Shown here piece after piece: positions 19,152 to 27,926 of a DNA stretch of 64,000 nucleotides (positions are counted from its first letter, which is position 1; every line of letters starts with the position of its first letter). The position numbers and the translations under genes were made by a program. The notes under the pieces were generated by a model. That model was not told where the DNA came from and did not search any database. It worked only from the letters and a program-made list of their open reading frames with translations. The stretch comes from GCA-016699445 sp964555055 (GTDB lineage: Bacteria; UBA10199; JACPAL01; GCA-016699445): assembly GCA_964555055.1 (NCBI GenBank), contig CAZKQW010000002.1, forward strand, positions 124,001 through 188,000, in the 5' to 3' direction.

Positions 19152-19580
19152 CTATTTAGCCAAACTTTCGGCTCGCTCCTTAAACTTCTTCATCATCGCG
19201 GGCAAATTGCTACCGATCAACTTATTGGTGATCATGGATGGGACAAAAATACCGAACTCAACTTCAATATTATAAATCGCCTTTGTTTTATCCTTACCCT
19301 CGGGAATTAAGGTCCAGCTTCCTTTATTGTCTTTAAAGATATCTCCGCCAACAAAAGACCACTCTACTTTTTTAGGCGCCGTCATGTCGAACGAAAGGGT
19401 ATATTTAAAAGTCTTGATCACGGAGATCTTGAATTCCGCCTCAATCTTCTTCCCTTTCTTACTCACCGTCACCGCTTTCACATCACCCATAAAATCCGGA
19501 TAACTTTCAAAATCAGAAATGACTTCGAACATTTCCTTGGGCGTTGCGTTGACGATGACTTCCGACGTGGCTCCGGCCAT
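19152..19580 (-). CDS. SRPBCC/polyketide cyclase-like lipid-binding-fold protein
   Basis: About 142 residues from ATG 19580, which has an AAAGGGGA ribosome site; an upstream ATG at 19598 overlaps the glpX stop. The sequence follows the Coq10/START-like pattern: SEVIVNATPKEMFEVISDFESYPDFM at the N-terminus, a beta-rich middle, and a C-terminal helix (MITNKLIGSNLPAMMKKFKERAE). Members of this fold bind hydrophobic ligands such as quinones or lipids in a central cavity. The ligand here cannot be read from the sequence. It sits between glpX and a small helical protein, all minus strand. Confidence 0.75.
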   Translation of the reverse strand: MAGATSEVIVNATPKEMFEVISDFESYPDFMGDVKAVTVSKKGKKIEAEFKISVIKTFKYTLSFDMTAPKKVEWSFVGGDIFKDNKGSWTLIPEGKDKTKAIYNIEVEFGIFVPSMITNKLIGSNLPAMMKKFKERAESLAK

Positions 19581-19594
19581 AAGGTCCCCTTTCT

Positions 19595-20548
19595 TCAATA
19601 GTTAGGTTTTTTAGCGAAATGATGCACGGCTTCGACTTTTCGTATCGTTCCGGTTTGGGAACGCATGACCATCGAATGAGTTTCAGCTCCACCCCCGAAG
19701 AAACGGACACCCTTAAGAAAATCTCCGTTGGTGACTCCCGTGGCCGCGAACATGACGTCTCCCGACGCCAAATCGTCGAGGTGATAAATACGGTTGATGT
19801 CAGTAATGCCCATCTTTTTGGCGCGTTCGATTTCCTTTTCATTCCTCCAGGCAAGCTTACCCTGCATGTCCCCGTTCAAAGACCTCACGGCAGCTGCCGC
19901 AATGACACCTTCGGGAGCACCGCCAGTTCCCATCAGCACGTCGATCCCCGTATCCGATACGCACGTTGCGATGGCGGCGGCCACGTCTCCGTCGCGGATC
20001 AGCCGGATACGGGCTCCGGCCGAACGGCATTCGGCAATCAATTCTTTATGGCGTTCGCGCTCGAGGATAATGACGGTCAAATCTTGAATTTCGCATTTTT
20101 TGACTTTGGCGATTTCTTGGAGGTTCCACGTAGGGCTCTGTTGGATGTCGATCACGCCTTTAGCCTCAGACCCTACGACGATCTTCTGCATGTAGGTGTC
20201 AGGCGCATGGAGGAAATGTCCATGATGGGCGATTGCAATGACGGCAAGAGCGTTAGGTTCCCCCATCGCCGTGAGGTTTGTCCCTTCCAAAGGGTCTAGA
20301 GCGATATCTACTTTAGGTCCCTCGCCGCTTCCTACCTTTTCCCCGATATAGAGCATGGGAGCTTCATCACGTTCGCCTTCGCCTATGACGACCATCCCAT
20401 CGAATGGGATGGAGTTCAGCGTACGTCTCATGGCGTCGACTGCCGCCTGATCTGCGGCGTTATTATCACCACGTCCCATTAAACGCGCTGCCGCAAGAGC
20501 CGCAGCCTCTGTCACTCGTACCATTTCCAAAGCTAGATTACGATCCAT
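19595..20548 (-). CDS. glpX: Class II fructose-1,6-bisphosphatase
   Basis: A 317-residue protein of normal length for GlpX. It hydrolyses fructose 1,6-bisphosphate to fructose 6-phosphate in gluconeogenesis using metal ions. Family motifs are clear: GRGDNNAADQAAVDAMR, GEGERDEAPMLYIGE (metal/acidic site), DPLEGTN (phosphate and metal binding) and MGTGGAPEGVIAAAA. The ATG lies inside the end of the IHF-like gene (11-base overlap) with GGGAGAGG just upstream, indicating translational coupling. No class I fructose bisphosphatase is seen in the window. Confidence 0.95.
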   Translation of the reverse strand: MDRNLALEMVRVTEAAALAAARLMGRGDNNAADQAAVDAMRRTLNSIPFDGMVVIGEGERDEAPMLYIGEKVGSGEGPKVDIALDPLEGTNLTAMGEPNALAVIAIAHHGHFLHAPDTYMQKIVVGSEAKGVIDIQQSPTWNLQEIAKVKKCEIQDLTVIILERERHKELIAECRSAGARIRLIRDGDVAAAIATCVSDTGIDVLMGTGGAPEGVIAAAAVRSLNGDMQGKLAWRNEKEIERAKKMGITDINRIYHLDDLASGDVMFAATGVTNGDFLKGVRFFGGGAETHSMVMRSQTGTIRKVEAVHHFAKKPNY

Positions 20549-20837
20549 GGGCCTCTCCCGAGTCGTTTAACTTTTCTTTTAATTCCTTGCCGGCCTTAAA
20601 AAAAGGGACCTTTCTTACTCCAAGCTCGACTTTTGTCCCTGATTTAGGATTTCTCCCCATCCTGGGTTCACGAACCCTCACTTCAAAAGTACCAAAACCG
20701 CGGAGCTCGATTCTGTCCCCCGTTTTTAAAGCATGGCTCATACTGTCGAAGATTGTTTCGACGATTTGGGTCATGTCTTTATGTGAAATGTGGGATGCTT
20801 GATTGATTAGCTCGTTAATCAATTGGCTCTTTGTCAT
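20538..20837 (-). CDS. ihfB: HU/IHF-family DNA-bending protein, IHF beta-like
   Basis: A 99-residue protein of the typical HU/IHF size. It starts MTKSQLINELI and has the family signature GFGTFEVRVREPRMGRNPKSG, including the Pro in RNPKSG that intercalates in DNA, and a long C-terminal helix. Its position two genes from rpsA matches the common rpsA-ihfB linkage, here interrupted by sppA, which favours IHF beta over HU. IHF works as a heterodimer; no alpha subunit is in the window. Homodimeric action is possible. Confidence 0.85.
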   Translation of the reverse strand: MTKSQLINELINQASHISHKDMTQIVETIFDSMSHALKTGDRIELRGFGTFEVRVREPRMGRNPKSGTKVELGVRKVPFFKAGKELKEKLNDSGEAHGS

Positions 20838-20853
20838 GCTCTCGAACTCCTTG

Positions 20854-21729
20854 CTAATAAGAAAATGCAGGTATTTTATGACCGACCCATATCTTGCGTA
20901 TCGTGCTTTCCAAGGAACTTTCTAAAACTTTTTCCACAAACCCATAAGAGTCGCTTTCATGATAAAAAATCTCCGGATCTTCCTTAAGACCGGCCTCTTG
21001 TGCTGCAACTACGATGGCTTTATCGAGTCCTCCCAACTCATCCACCAAACCGAGGCTTTTCGCCTCACTCCCCGTATAAACCCGGCCATCGGCGATTTTA
21101 TCGAGGGCCTCCAGGGGCAAATGACGCCCTTCTGCAATAGCCTTTTTAAATTGGTGGTGCATTTCCTTCAGAAGACCTTCTAGATACGCTTTCTCTTCGA
21201 CAGTCATAGGGCGCGTTGGAGAGCCCACGTCTTTCATCGCGCCACTAACCAAAGTCGTCGGACGAATTTTGGCCCAGGCCAAAAGATCTTCGACATTCAT
21301 CAGCTCCATCCGTACGCCGATACTTCCTGTAGCTGTACCTTCGTTAGCAATGATTTTAGAACACGGAGCGGCGATATAGTACCCCCCAGAAGCAGCCACC
21401 GTCCCCATGGAAGCCACGACGGGTTTTACCTTTTTGAATTCTTTGACCGCTTCGTAGATTTCTTGGGAAGCGCCGACGCTTCCCCCGGGAGAATCGATGC
21501 GTAAGATCACTGCCTTGGCTTTTTCTTCTTTCCTTAAATCCCGCAGAGCTTCGAGGATGTCTTTGCTTTCTAAAATGGGCCCTAGCACCTCAACGACGGC
21601 GATATTTCCTTTTTGAGGAACGGCATGATCCTTAAAAAGAGAGAAGAAAGCGCCTAAAAAATAGAAAAAGCCGCCCCCCAGAAAACACAATCCAAACACA
21701 ATAAGCGCTATCCAGCCCTTCCCGCTCAC
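20854..21729 (-). CDS. sppA: Signal peptide peptidase SppA, short form
   Basis: A 291-residue inner-membrane serine protease that degrades cleaved signal peptides. One N-terminal transmembrane helix (about residues 5-30) anchors a single S49 protease domain. The nucleophile is Ser114 in ASGGYY, and the general base is probably Lys166 in SGAMKD, 52 residues later, the spacing of short Bacillus-type SppA. The conserved IDSPGGSV and GRVYTGSEAKSLGLVDELG motifs are present. It is set between rpsA and the IHF-like gene with gaps of about 16-24 bases, so it is probably part of that operon. Confidence 0.92.
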   Translation of the reverse strand: MSGKGWIALIVFGLCFLGGGFFYFLGAFFSLFKDHAVPQKGNIAVVEVLGPILESKDILEALRDLRKEEKAKAVILRIDSPGGSVGASQEIYEAVKEFKKVKPVVASMGTVAASGGYYIAAPCSKIIANEGTATGSIGVRMELMNVEDLLAWAKIRPTTLVSGAMKDVGSPTRPMTVEEKAYLEGLLKEMHHQFKKAIAEGRHLPLEALDKIADGRVYTGSEAKSLGLVDELGGLDKAIVVAAQEAGLKEDPEIFYHESDSYGFVEKVLESSLESTIRKIWVGHKIPAFSY

Positions 21730-21753
21730 ACATCACCCCTTTGCGTTCGTGGA

Positions 21754-23346
21754 TTAAAGGACAAAACCAACTTGGATTTTTCTTTCCTTTTCGTCGATGG
21801 AATGGACAACGACTTGAACGTCGCTTCCGACAGGAAATTTCTTGGCAGGGTCGGCTTGGAATTCATCCGGAAGCTCCGTGCGAGGCACAAAACCTTCGAT
21901 ACCCGCTCCCATATCGACGGCAATCCCCTTCTCACCGATCCATGAGATCTTGCCCGGATGGCGTGAGCCGATACCGAGCTCTTTCGACGCCCGCGGCCAA
22001 GGGTCATCCGACATCTGCTTAATACCCAGGGAAATCCTTTCATTGTCGACGTCGATACTAAGTATCACGGCTTCTACCACCGTATTTTTAGGAAAAGCTG
22101 CGGACAAAGGACGAGCCAACTTCGTCCATGAAACGTCGGACACATGCACTAAACCGTCGACGTCATCCGACAACCCCAAGAAGATACCAAAATCCGTAAT
22201 ATTCTTGACGGGACCCTTCACATGCTCGCCAATCTTGTACTTCTCGGCGACGGCGACCCATGGGTTTTCCATGATTTGCTTCATACCTAAAGAAATACGT
22301 CGGGTGGCAGGATCTACATCCAATATAACCGCTTCGACGAGATCGCCTGGCGAAAGGATTTTAGAAGGATGCTTGCTTTTCTTACTCCATGACATTTCGG
22401 AAACGTGAACCAACCCTTCAATACCATCTTCCAAACCCACAAAGGCACCATAATCCGCCAAACTGACGACCTTACCCTTAATACGACTACCGACCGGATA
22501 CCGTTCTGGCACCTGAACCCACGGGTCACTGGTCAATTGCTTTAGGCCAAGCGAGACTTTCCCACTCTCCGGATCGATCTTCAAGACCTTGACCTTAACA
22601 TCCTGCCCTACCGACAGCACTTCGGAAGGATGACCTAAACGTCCCCATGACATATCCGTAATGTGTAATAACCCATCAATACCGCCTAAATCCAAAAACG
22701 CACCGTAATCAGTGATGTTTTTAACCGACCCACTGATAACTTCGCCTTCTTGGAGGTTATTGAAAACCTCCTCACGGGCGGAGCCGCGGTCTTTCTCGAG
22801 CAAGGCTCGGCGGGAAACGATAATGTTCCCCTTCTTCTTATTGAGCTTCAGAATCTTGAAACGGAATCGTTTGCCGATGAGCTTATCGAGGTTGCCGGGG
22901 GTCCGCACGTCGATCTGGGAAGCGGGCAAAAAGGCTTTAACGCCGATGTCGACGGAGAGACCGCCTTTCACTTTGTTCAAGACGACGCCTTCGATGTAAC
23001 TGTCGTGATCCAAAACTTCCTGGAGCTTGTCCCAAATCTTCAAAGCATCCGCTTTTTCCTTGGAAAGGACGGGCAAGCCTTCTTCGCAATCGATCTGTTC
23101 CAAATAAACGTCAAGGGTATCCCCGACTTGGATGGCGACTTGTCCACCAGGACCTTCGAACTCCTGAAGAGGTACTTGGCCTTCCGATTTATAACCGAAA
23201 TCGACGATAACGGAATCATGCGTGATCGCGACGACGGCTCCACGGACGATCTCGCCTTCTTGGATGTTCTCCGGTTGGGTTTTGAGGCTTTCCTCAAAGA
23301 GGAGAGCGAATTCACTTTCGTTATTCATAGGTTGTGTATTTGTCAT
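21754..23346 (-). CDS. rpsA: 30S ribosomal protein S1
   Basis: Six S1 RNA-binding domains are visible in order, with the last ending GIEGFVPRTEL. Alignment with known S1 proteins (FALLFEESLK near the N-terminus) supports a start at ATG 23346 or ATG 23328. The longest frame begins with a TTG at 23385, which I consider less likely. S1 binds mRNA leaders and helps initiate translation. No strong Shine-Dalgarno is seen, which is common for rpsA because S1 autoregulates its own leader. It leads the rpsA-sppA-ihfB-glpX run. Confidence 0.93.
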   Translation of the reverse strand: MTNTQPMNNESEFALLFEESLKTQPENIQEGEIVRGAVVAITHDSVIVDFGYKSEGQVPLQEFEGPGGQVAIQVGDTLDVYLEQIDCEEGLPVLSKEKADALKIWDKLQEVLDHDSYIEGVVLNKVKGGLSVDIGVKAFLPASQIDVRTPGNLDKLIGKRFRFKILKLNKKKGNIIVSRRALLEKDRGSAREEVFNNLQEGEVISGSVKNITDYGAFLDLGGIDGLLHITDMSWGRLGHPSEVLSVGQDVKVKVLKIDPESGKVSLGLKQLTSDPWVQVPERYPVGSRIKGKVVSLADYGAFVGLEDGIEGLVHVSEMSWSKKSKHPSKILSPGDLVEAVILDVDPATRRISLGMKQIMENPWVAVAEKYKIGEHVKGPVKNITDFGIFLGLSDDVDGLVHVSDVSWTKLARPLSAAFPKNTVVEAVILSIDVDNERISLGIKQMSDDPWPRASKELGIGSRHPGKISWIGEKGIAVDMGAGIEGFVPRTELPDEFQADPAKKFPVGSDVQVVVHSIDEKERKIQVGFVL

Positions 23347-23419
23347 AGAGGGCGCGGAACTAGATGGATCTTCCCGGGTTGTCAAAGGAATTGATTGATT
23401 TTTAACGGCAATTTTAAGT

Positions 23420-23842
23420 TTATTTCTTCCGGTGCTTAAGAAGTCTTTTCTTGGACTTTTTCTTATAAGGATGTGGGTAAAGCTTAGAAAGCTGAGTCAT
23501 GACTTTTTTGCCTTGGCTGTTGAACAAGACAATGTCGATCTCACCAGCCAGTTCCCAAAGCACCTGCCGACATACGCCACAAGGCGTGATAAGCTCGGAG
23601 GATCCATTCGTCACCGCCAAAACCTTAAACTCATATTCTCCATTGGCGATAGCATGGTACAGAGCCCCTCGCTCCGCGCAGACGGTTAAAGCATAACAAC
23701 CGTTTTCGATGTTTCCAGAGGAATAGATTTTACCCGACCGTGTCAAGACAGCGGCACCCACTTGATGCTTGGAGTAAGGTGCGTAGGCATGATTTCTGGC
23801 ATCTTGCGCCGATTTTAAGAGGGCCTCAGAATATTTAACCAT
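23420..23842 (-). CDS. cdd: Cytidine deaminase
   Basis: A 140-residue protein of the small tetrameric CDD type. It deaminates cytidine and deoxycytidine to uridine forms in pyrimidine salvage. The zinc site is clear: TVCAERGALY with the catalytic Glu, and TPCGVCRQV with two Cys ligands. NIENGCY is the conserved substrate loop. The tail is unusually basic (KKKSKKRLLKHRKK), about 12 residues longer than typical, and might contact nucleic acid or be neutral. A good sigma70-like promoter lies immediately upstream at 23860-23889. Confidence 0.95.
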   Translation of the reverse strand: MVKYSEALLKSAQDARNHAYAPYSKHQVGAAVLTRSGKIYSSGNIENGCYALTVCAERGALYHAIANGEYEFKVLAVTNGSSELITPCGVCRQVLWELAGEIDIVLFNSQGKKVMTQLSKLYPHPYKKKSKKRLLKHRKK

Positions 23843-23859
23843 AATTGACGATAAACGCG

Positions 23860-23889
23860 ATTAAACCACGACGACAAACCTTCCGTCAA
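23860..23889 (-). promoter_or_regulatory. Sigma70-like promoter for cdd
   Basis: On the minus strand a TTGACG (23884-23889) and TTTAAT (23860-23865) are spaced 18 bases apart, each five of six to consensus. The start codon at 23842 lies about 17 bases downstream of the -10, so the leader would be very short. Confidence 0.45.
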
Positions 23890-23898
23890 ATGGAGTCC

Positions 23899-23932
23899 AA
23901 AAAAAACTCCCCGGAATTGCTGTTCCGGGGAG
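23899..23932 (-). terminator. Rho-independent terminator after the Ser-rich secreted protein gene
   Basis: A perfect 10-base stem CTCCCCGGAA/TTCCGGGGAG (23907-23932, six-base loop) is followed on the minus strand by eight T residues. It lies 64 bases after the stop of the gene at 23997-24716 and directly before the cdd promoter, separating the two units. Confidence 0.9.
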
Positions 23933-23996
23933 GTGTTCCATTCATTAAAATTTTGCTGTCTCTCCCTTTTAGAGACGTTTGAATACCGATTCTTTT

Positions 23997-24716
23997 TTAT
24001 TCCGCACACAGCGCTTTGACATAAGCGCAATTCACCTTAGGATCCTCATCCGAAGGGTCGCCGAGCACACTTGACACACGTCCTCCATTATTCGTCGTGC
24101 ATTGGCTAGCTCCGATAGCCACTTTCATTAAAAAGTAGCTATTACCCAACAGATCTCGCGGCGTCACTTCCGCTAAGCACCCTTCCGTGGTGGAACATAA
24201 GTCCAAAATGTCTTGAGCTTCATTCCCTTTCAAACAATCGTATGCTAAGTTTTTGAATGGGTTATAATAAGACGCGGATTCCGCAGAACCGTCTTGATAC
24301 CCCTCTTCGACAGCAACCGTACCCGGAACTTCTTCGAAAGAAGGTATTTCGCCTTCTACTGTAGAAGTTTCGGCATTGACATCCGAAGGGGAGGCAGCTG
24401 CGATAGTGACCACAGATTGCATCTCAGCACTTCCAGCACCTATTTCGGGTTTTCCATCGGAAAGAGCCGGCTTCCCTTCACCCGGATCCGTAAAGGCAGG
24501 ATCCGCCGATCCTCCATAGCTTTGTGCTATCTGCATTGAGCTAATAGATATCGATGAACTTCCTGAAGAAGTCCCTGCCGTTTGGGCATTGCTTGCTACC
24601 GAGAGCCCAGAAGAGCCGGATGACGAACTCCCGGCGAAACTTGGTAATGCCGTTAATAGGAGGGAGAGGGACAAAGCCCCTCCCGCGAGGATTTTGGGTG
24701 TGTTTGTTTTTTTCAT
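23997..24716 (-). CDS. Secreted Ser/Gly-rich cysteine-containing protein
   Basis: About 239 residues from ATG 24716, which places a standard signal peptide (MKKTNTPKILAGG to LPSFAG) at the N-terminus; an earlier ATG at 24746 would displace it. The mature N-terminal part is Ser/Gly-rich low complexity. The C-terminal 90 residues hold six cysteines (YDCLK, LCSTTEGC, GASQC, VNCAY, ALCAE) that could form three disulfides. No family recognised. It is monocistronic, bounded by a terminator downstream and a 244-base leader upstream, so it may be strongly expressed. Confidence 0.75.
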   Translation of the reverse strand: MKKTNTPKILAGGALSLSLLLTALPSFAGSSSSGSSGLSVASNAQTAGTSSGSSSISISSMQIAQSYGGSADPAFTDPGEGKPALSDGKPEIGAGSAEMQSVVTIAAASPSDVNAETSTVEGEIPSFEEVPGTVAVEEGYQDGSAESASYYNPFKNLAYDCLKGNEAQDILDLCSTTEGCLAEVTPRDLLGNSYFLMKVAIGASQCTTNNGGRVSSVLGDPSDEDPKVNCAYVKALCAE

Positions 24717-24841
24717 GAAGAAGTTCTTTTGCAAGCAAAATGCCATGCGATCGAGACAGAGACGATTGAGACTTTGGTGAACACTCTACTCGCGTAAGAT
24801 TCTGATATTAGAAGTTTATTTAATGACTCTCGAATCGCTGC

Positions 24842-24856
24842 CAGGAATATTTCCTG
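24842..24856. repeat. Inverted repeat in the leader of the Ser-rich protein gene
   Basis: The 15-base site CAGGAATATTTCCTG has 6-base arms with a 3-base centre and lies about 126 bases upstream of the start codon at 24716. It could be an operator for a dimeric regulator. The surrounding 244-base gap between this gene and hemA holds no other feature I can support. Confidence 0.35.
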
Positions 24857-24960
24857 TCATTATGGTCAAATGAACCGAAAAGAATCCGAAATCTGCCCAA
24901 GATTCGGCAGTAAAATGTGAGAATGTTGGCAATTTGATAAAAAAAAGTGAGAAAAAGGAT

Positions 24961-26244
24961 TTAATCGCCTTCGATTTCAGACTCTAATCGAAATAATTTT
25001 TTTAAAATCTCCGAATAACGCGGTCCGTCTTCCGCAACCTCTTCGGTTTTCATCAGGATAATAGGGTCGTGAAGGATTTTATTGACGATCGCTTTTGTGC
25101 AAGCCTCGATGGCATCACGGCCTTGGGCATCCAATCCCGAAAGTTTCGCTTTGTACTTTTCCAATTCCAGCCGGCGTATATGATCGAACTTTTGCGAAAG
25201 CTTCTGGATCGTCGGAGATACGCGCATCGATTTCATGTACTCGAGGAATCCATGCACCTCTTCATCAATGATGGCCTCCGCTTTTTTCGCTTCCTGCTCC
25301 CGCTCTTTGATATTATTTTGAACGATGTTTTGGAGATGGTCGATGTCGTAGAGATAGACATTTTCCACTTGGTTGACGGAAGGCTCAATATTCCTTGGTA
25401 CGGCGATATCGATGAAGAACATAGGCTCATTTTTTCGTCGTTTCATGGCGTCACGAACCCAAGATTCGGAAACAACGAAGTCGGAAGCCCCCGTTGAAAC
25501 GATGACGACGTCCATGAGAGGTAGTAGCTCGGCAAGCGATTCCCAAGGTTTTAAATGAACCTCGAAGTCCGCCTTCAACTTCTGCGCCACTTCATGGGCT
25601 TTTTGGGGCGTGCGGTTCACGATATAGACGTCACGTGCCTCGCGTTCGATCAAATGTTTAGCGGCAAGCTCGCCCATTTCCCCCGCACCGACGAGCAAAA
25701 CTTTTTTGTCTCGGAAATTCCCGAAAATTTTCTCGGCCAACAGGACCGCTGCATAGCTCACGGATACGGGATGACGACCGATGTCGGTGTCGGTGCGGAT
25801 GCGCTTGCTCACGTTCAAAGCACGGTGCACGAGCTTATTGAGGTAAGGACCCGTCGCATGCGAAGCGATCGCTTGCGTATAGGCTTCTTTTACTTGGGAA
25901 CCGATCTGAGGTTCCCCTAGAATCATCGAATCCAAGCCCGACGTCAGTCTAAAGAAATGCCGCACGGCCTCGTTGCCACTCTTACGATAAAAGAATGGTG
26001 TCGAAACAACCCCTCTCGAATTTAGAATGAGTTTTTCCGCGATTTCGACGGCTTGCGCGGGAACGGAGGATGTGAGGCACGCTTCCACTCGGTTGCATGT
26101 GGAAATCATCATCCCCTCTTCCACTTCTTCGTGCTTCAATAAGGAAGTTAAGAAAGCGGGGATTTCCAGCTCCGAAAAAGCCAGTTTTTCCCTGACCTCG
26201 ACGGGAGCGGTCTTATGCGAAAGTCCGATAATGACGAAATTCAT
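24961..26244 (-). CDS. hemA: Glutamyl-tRNA reductase
   Basis: A 427-residue protein of typical length. It reduces glutamyl-tRNA(Glu) to glutamate-1-semialdehyde with NADPH, the first step of C5 tetrapyrrole synthesis. The catalytic Cys50 lies in STCNRVE. The N-terminus has GLSHKTAPVEVREKL, the middle has LILGEPQIGSQVKEAY, and the NADPH domain has VGAGEMGELAAKHL. The C-terminal dimerisation helix is present. The gene follows the short hemX-like gene by seven bases, a common association. The window's c-type cytochromes and oxidase need this heme supply. Confidence 0.95.
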   Translation of the reverse strand: MNFVIIGLSHKTAPVEVREKLAFSELEIPAFLTSLLKHEEVEEGMMISTCNRVEACLTSSVPAQAVEIAEKLILNSRGVVSTPFFYRKSGNEAVRHFFRLTSGLDSMILGEPQIGSQVKEAYTQAIASHATGPYLNKLVHRALNVSKRIRTDTDIGRHPVSVSYAAVLLAEKIFGNFRDKKVLLVGAGEMGELAAKHLIEREARDVYIVNRTPQKAHEVAQKLKADFEVHLKPWESLAELLPLMDVVIVSTGASDFVVSESWVRDAMKRRKNEPMFFIDIAVPRNIEPSVNQVENVYLYDIDHLQNIVQNNIKEREQEAKKAEAIIDEEVHGFLEYMKSMRVSPTIQKLSQKFDHIRRLELEKYKAKLSGLDAQGRDAIEACTKAIVNKILHDPIILMKTEEVAEDGPRYSEILKKLFRLESEIEGD

Positions 26245-26251
26245 AAAAACC

Positions 26252-26683
26252 CTAAACCCGGTGGCTGATGGCGAGGAAAGCCAATACGATTCCTAAGAAC
26301 CCCAACGCCGATAAAATAATGCCGCGGCGTCCCTTCCAACCGATCTGCAATCGGGCATTCAGGAAAAAAGCGTAAAGGGACCAAACCACTAAAGAAACGA
26401 TCTGTCTTGGGTCATCGGTGAAAAACCGACCTAAGATTTTCTTGGAAAGGAAAGCTCCCATGAGAATACCCGCGGATAAGAGGATAAACCCAAAGATTAG
26501 GACACGGTAGTGAACCCAATTCAAGGCGCTCAATGACGGCAACCAACGGATCGGCAGCTTACGTCTTTTGAGCCTGAAGTCTTCGACAAGATAGATCAAC
26601 CCGACGAAAAAACTCATCGTGAATATCACGAAGGATACCGTCATGAAGATCAAATGGGACTTCAAAAGCAATGAAAAGGACAT
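26252..26683 (-). CDS. Short HemX/CcsA-like membrane protein
   Basis: A 143-residue protein with four transmembrane helices. It matches only the C-terminal half of CcsA/HemX proteins (usually about 270 residues): the LNWVHYRVLIFGFILLSAGILMGA and WSLYAFFLNARLQIGWKGRRG motifs are recognisable. The tryptophan-rich heme-handling WWD-type motif is replaced by TDDPRQ. Only 20 bases separate it from the upstream gene, so no room exists for a missing N-terminal half. The link to hemA suggests a role in heme synthesis or hemA regulation rather than cytochrome c maturation. Confidence 0.7.
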   Translation of the reverse strand: MSFSLLLKSHLIFMTVSFVIFTMSFFVGLIYLVEDFRLKRRKLPIRWLPSLSALNWVHYRVLIFGFILLSAGILMGAFLSKKILGRFFTDDPRQIVSLVVWSLYAFFLNARLQIGWKGRRGIILSALGFLGIVLAFLAISHRV

Positions 26684-26703
26684 GAGCCTGCTTTCTAAAC
26701 TAC

Positions 26704-27393
26704 TTACTCTTTAAGAATACGGGTTATCTCTGATAACTCGCTCACGATAAAATCAGCTTCAAACAAGCGGTCCGCCCCGTAAGTGTTCGTGATGCCAACG
26801 CACACGGCTCCGGCTTTTTTACCTGCCGTGATGCCCCAAGGAGAGTCTTCGATCACCAAACACTCTCCCGGAAGCAGCATTTCGGACGTCGGCACGAAGT
26901 CGCGGTTCAAAAGCTGGATCGCCTTTCGATAGCCTTCAGGATTTGGCTTGCTCTGAGTCACGTCTTCAGAACCTACGATAAGCTTAAACACCTCCGATAA
27001 ACCGCAACTCTTCAAGATGGAAACGATCTCGGAACGATGGGCGCCCGATACGATGGCACAGTAATGATCACGGGAGGTTTCGAGGATGAAGTCACGCACA
27101 TTCGGCATAATGATTTCCCCGCGCTGAAAGGATTCCATCACTAAAACCGACTTTTTCCGTATGATCTCATCCCTCTTCTCCGGAGTTAGCGTTTTACCTT
27201 GATCCTGAAAAACATGCTTCAAGCAGTCCCGATCGTCGTACCCCAGATAGTTCTTATAGTAGTCCTCCCGCGTCAGCAGGATACCTTCTTCCGCAAGCAA
27301 GGTTTGGAGTTTCTCCAAATGGATAGGTTCCGAATTGACGATGACGCCGTCGAAATCGAAAAGAAAAGCGCGGATGGACAGGGAGGAAGGCAT
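26704..27393 (-). CDS. HAD-family phosphatase, beta-phosphoglucomutase-like
   Basis: About 229 residues from ATG 27393, one base after the greA stop (TAGTATG); an upstream in-frame ATG at 27429 lies inside greA. HAD motifs are clear: FDFDGVIVNSEP (nucleophile Asp in DFDG), VSGAHRSE (motif II), KPNPEGYRKA (motif III Lys) and IEDSPWGITAGKKAG (motif IV). The cap resembles that of beta-phosphoglucomutase and related phosphatases, so the substrate is a small phosphorylated metabolite that cannot be specified. Confidence 0.85.
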   Translation of the reverse strand: MPSSLSIRAFLFDFDGVIVNSEPIHLEKLQTLLAEEGILLTREDYYKNYLGYDDRDCLKHVFQDQGKTLTPEKRDEIIRKKSVLVMESFQRGEIIMPNVRDFILETSRDHYCAIVSGAHRSEIVSILKSCGLSEVFKLIVGSEDVTQSKPNPEGYRKAIQLLNRDFVPTSEMLLPGECLVIEDSPWGITAGKKAGAVCVGITNTYGADRLFEADFIVSELSEITRILKE

Positions 27394-27394
27394 A

Positions 27395-27874
27395 CTAACG
27401 GTACGCAACCTCGATGATTTCGAATTCACGGGCCCCGCGCGGGGTCGTCACTTTCACGACATCTCCCGTCTCCTTACCGATCAAAGACTTGGCGATGGGG
27501 GATTCGATGGAGATTTTCCCTGACTTAATATCAGACTCGTAAGCTCCTACAATTCGATAGGTTAACGACTCGCCGGAGTCCACGTCGACCATCTTGACCG
27601 AAGCTCCAAAGACGACTTTTTCCTGGTCGATAGACGCCGGATCGATCACCTGCGCGCGGGCAAGCTGGTCCTCGATAAAGGCGATACGCCCCATGAGCTG
27701 GCCCTGCCTCTCCTTGGCGGCGTCGTACTCGGCGTTCTCGGAAAGGTCCCCATGGCCGCGAGCCACTTCGATGGCGTCCACGATTTTAGGACGTTCCACA
27801 GCTTTGAGATATTTAAGTTCTTCCTGCATTTTCTTATGCCCTTCGGGCGTCATAGGTACGGCTTGGGTCGACAT
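27395..27874 (-). CDS. greA: Transcript cleavage factor GreA
   Basis: A 159-residue protein of standard length. It enters the RNA polymerase secondary channel and stimulates cleavage of backtracked transcripts. The N-terminal coiled coil has the acidic loop pattern DLSENAEYDAAKERQG with the functional Asp and Glu. The C-terminal FKBP-like domain has ISIESPIAKSLIGKETGDVVKV. ATG 27874 is preceded by AAAGGA. It is the first of a run greA-HAD-hemX-like-hemA with very small gaps. Confidence 0.95.
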   Translation of the reverse strand: MSTQAVPMTPEGHKKMQEELKYLKAVERPKIVDAIEVARGHGDLSENAEYDAAKERQGQLMGRIAFIEDQLARAQVIDPASIDQEKVVFGASVKMVDVDSGESLTYRIVGAYESDIKSGKISIESPIAKSLIGKETGDVVKVTTPRGAREFEIIEVAYR

Positions 27875-27926
27875 AATGGTTCCTTTAATATCTCTGCGAG
27901 GGTTTCTTGACTTTTCTTCTTTTGCC

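Noticed and set aside
19619..20299. Plus-strand 226-codon frame opposite glpX
   Set aside because: The minus frame is an unmistakable GlpX; the opposite frame is a high-GC shadow.
23357..23385. TTGACA at 23380-23385 as a promoter for rpsA
   Set aside because: The hexamer at the right distance (TAGTTC) matches only two of six positions; the same TTG could equally be a rare start codon. Neither use is convincing.
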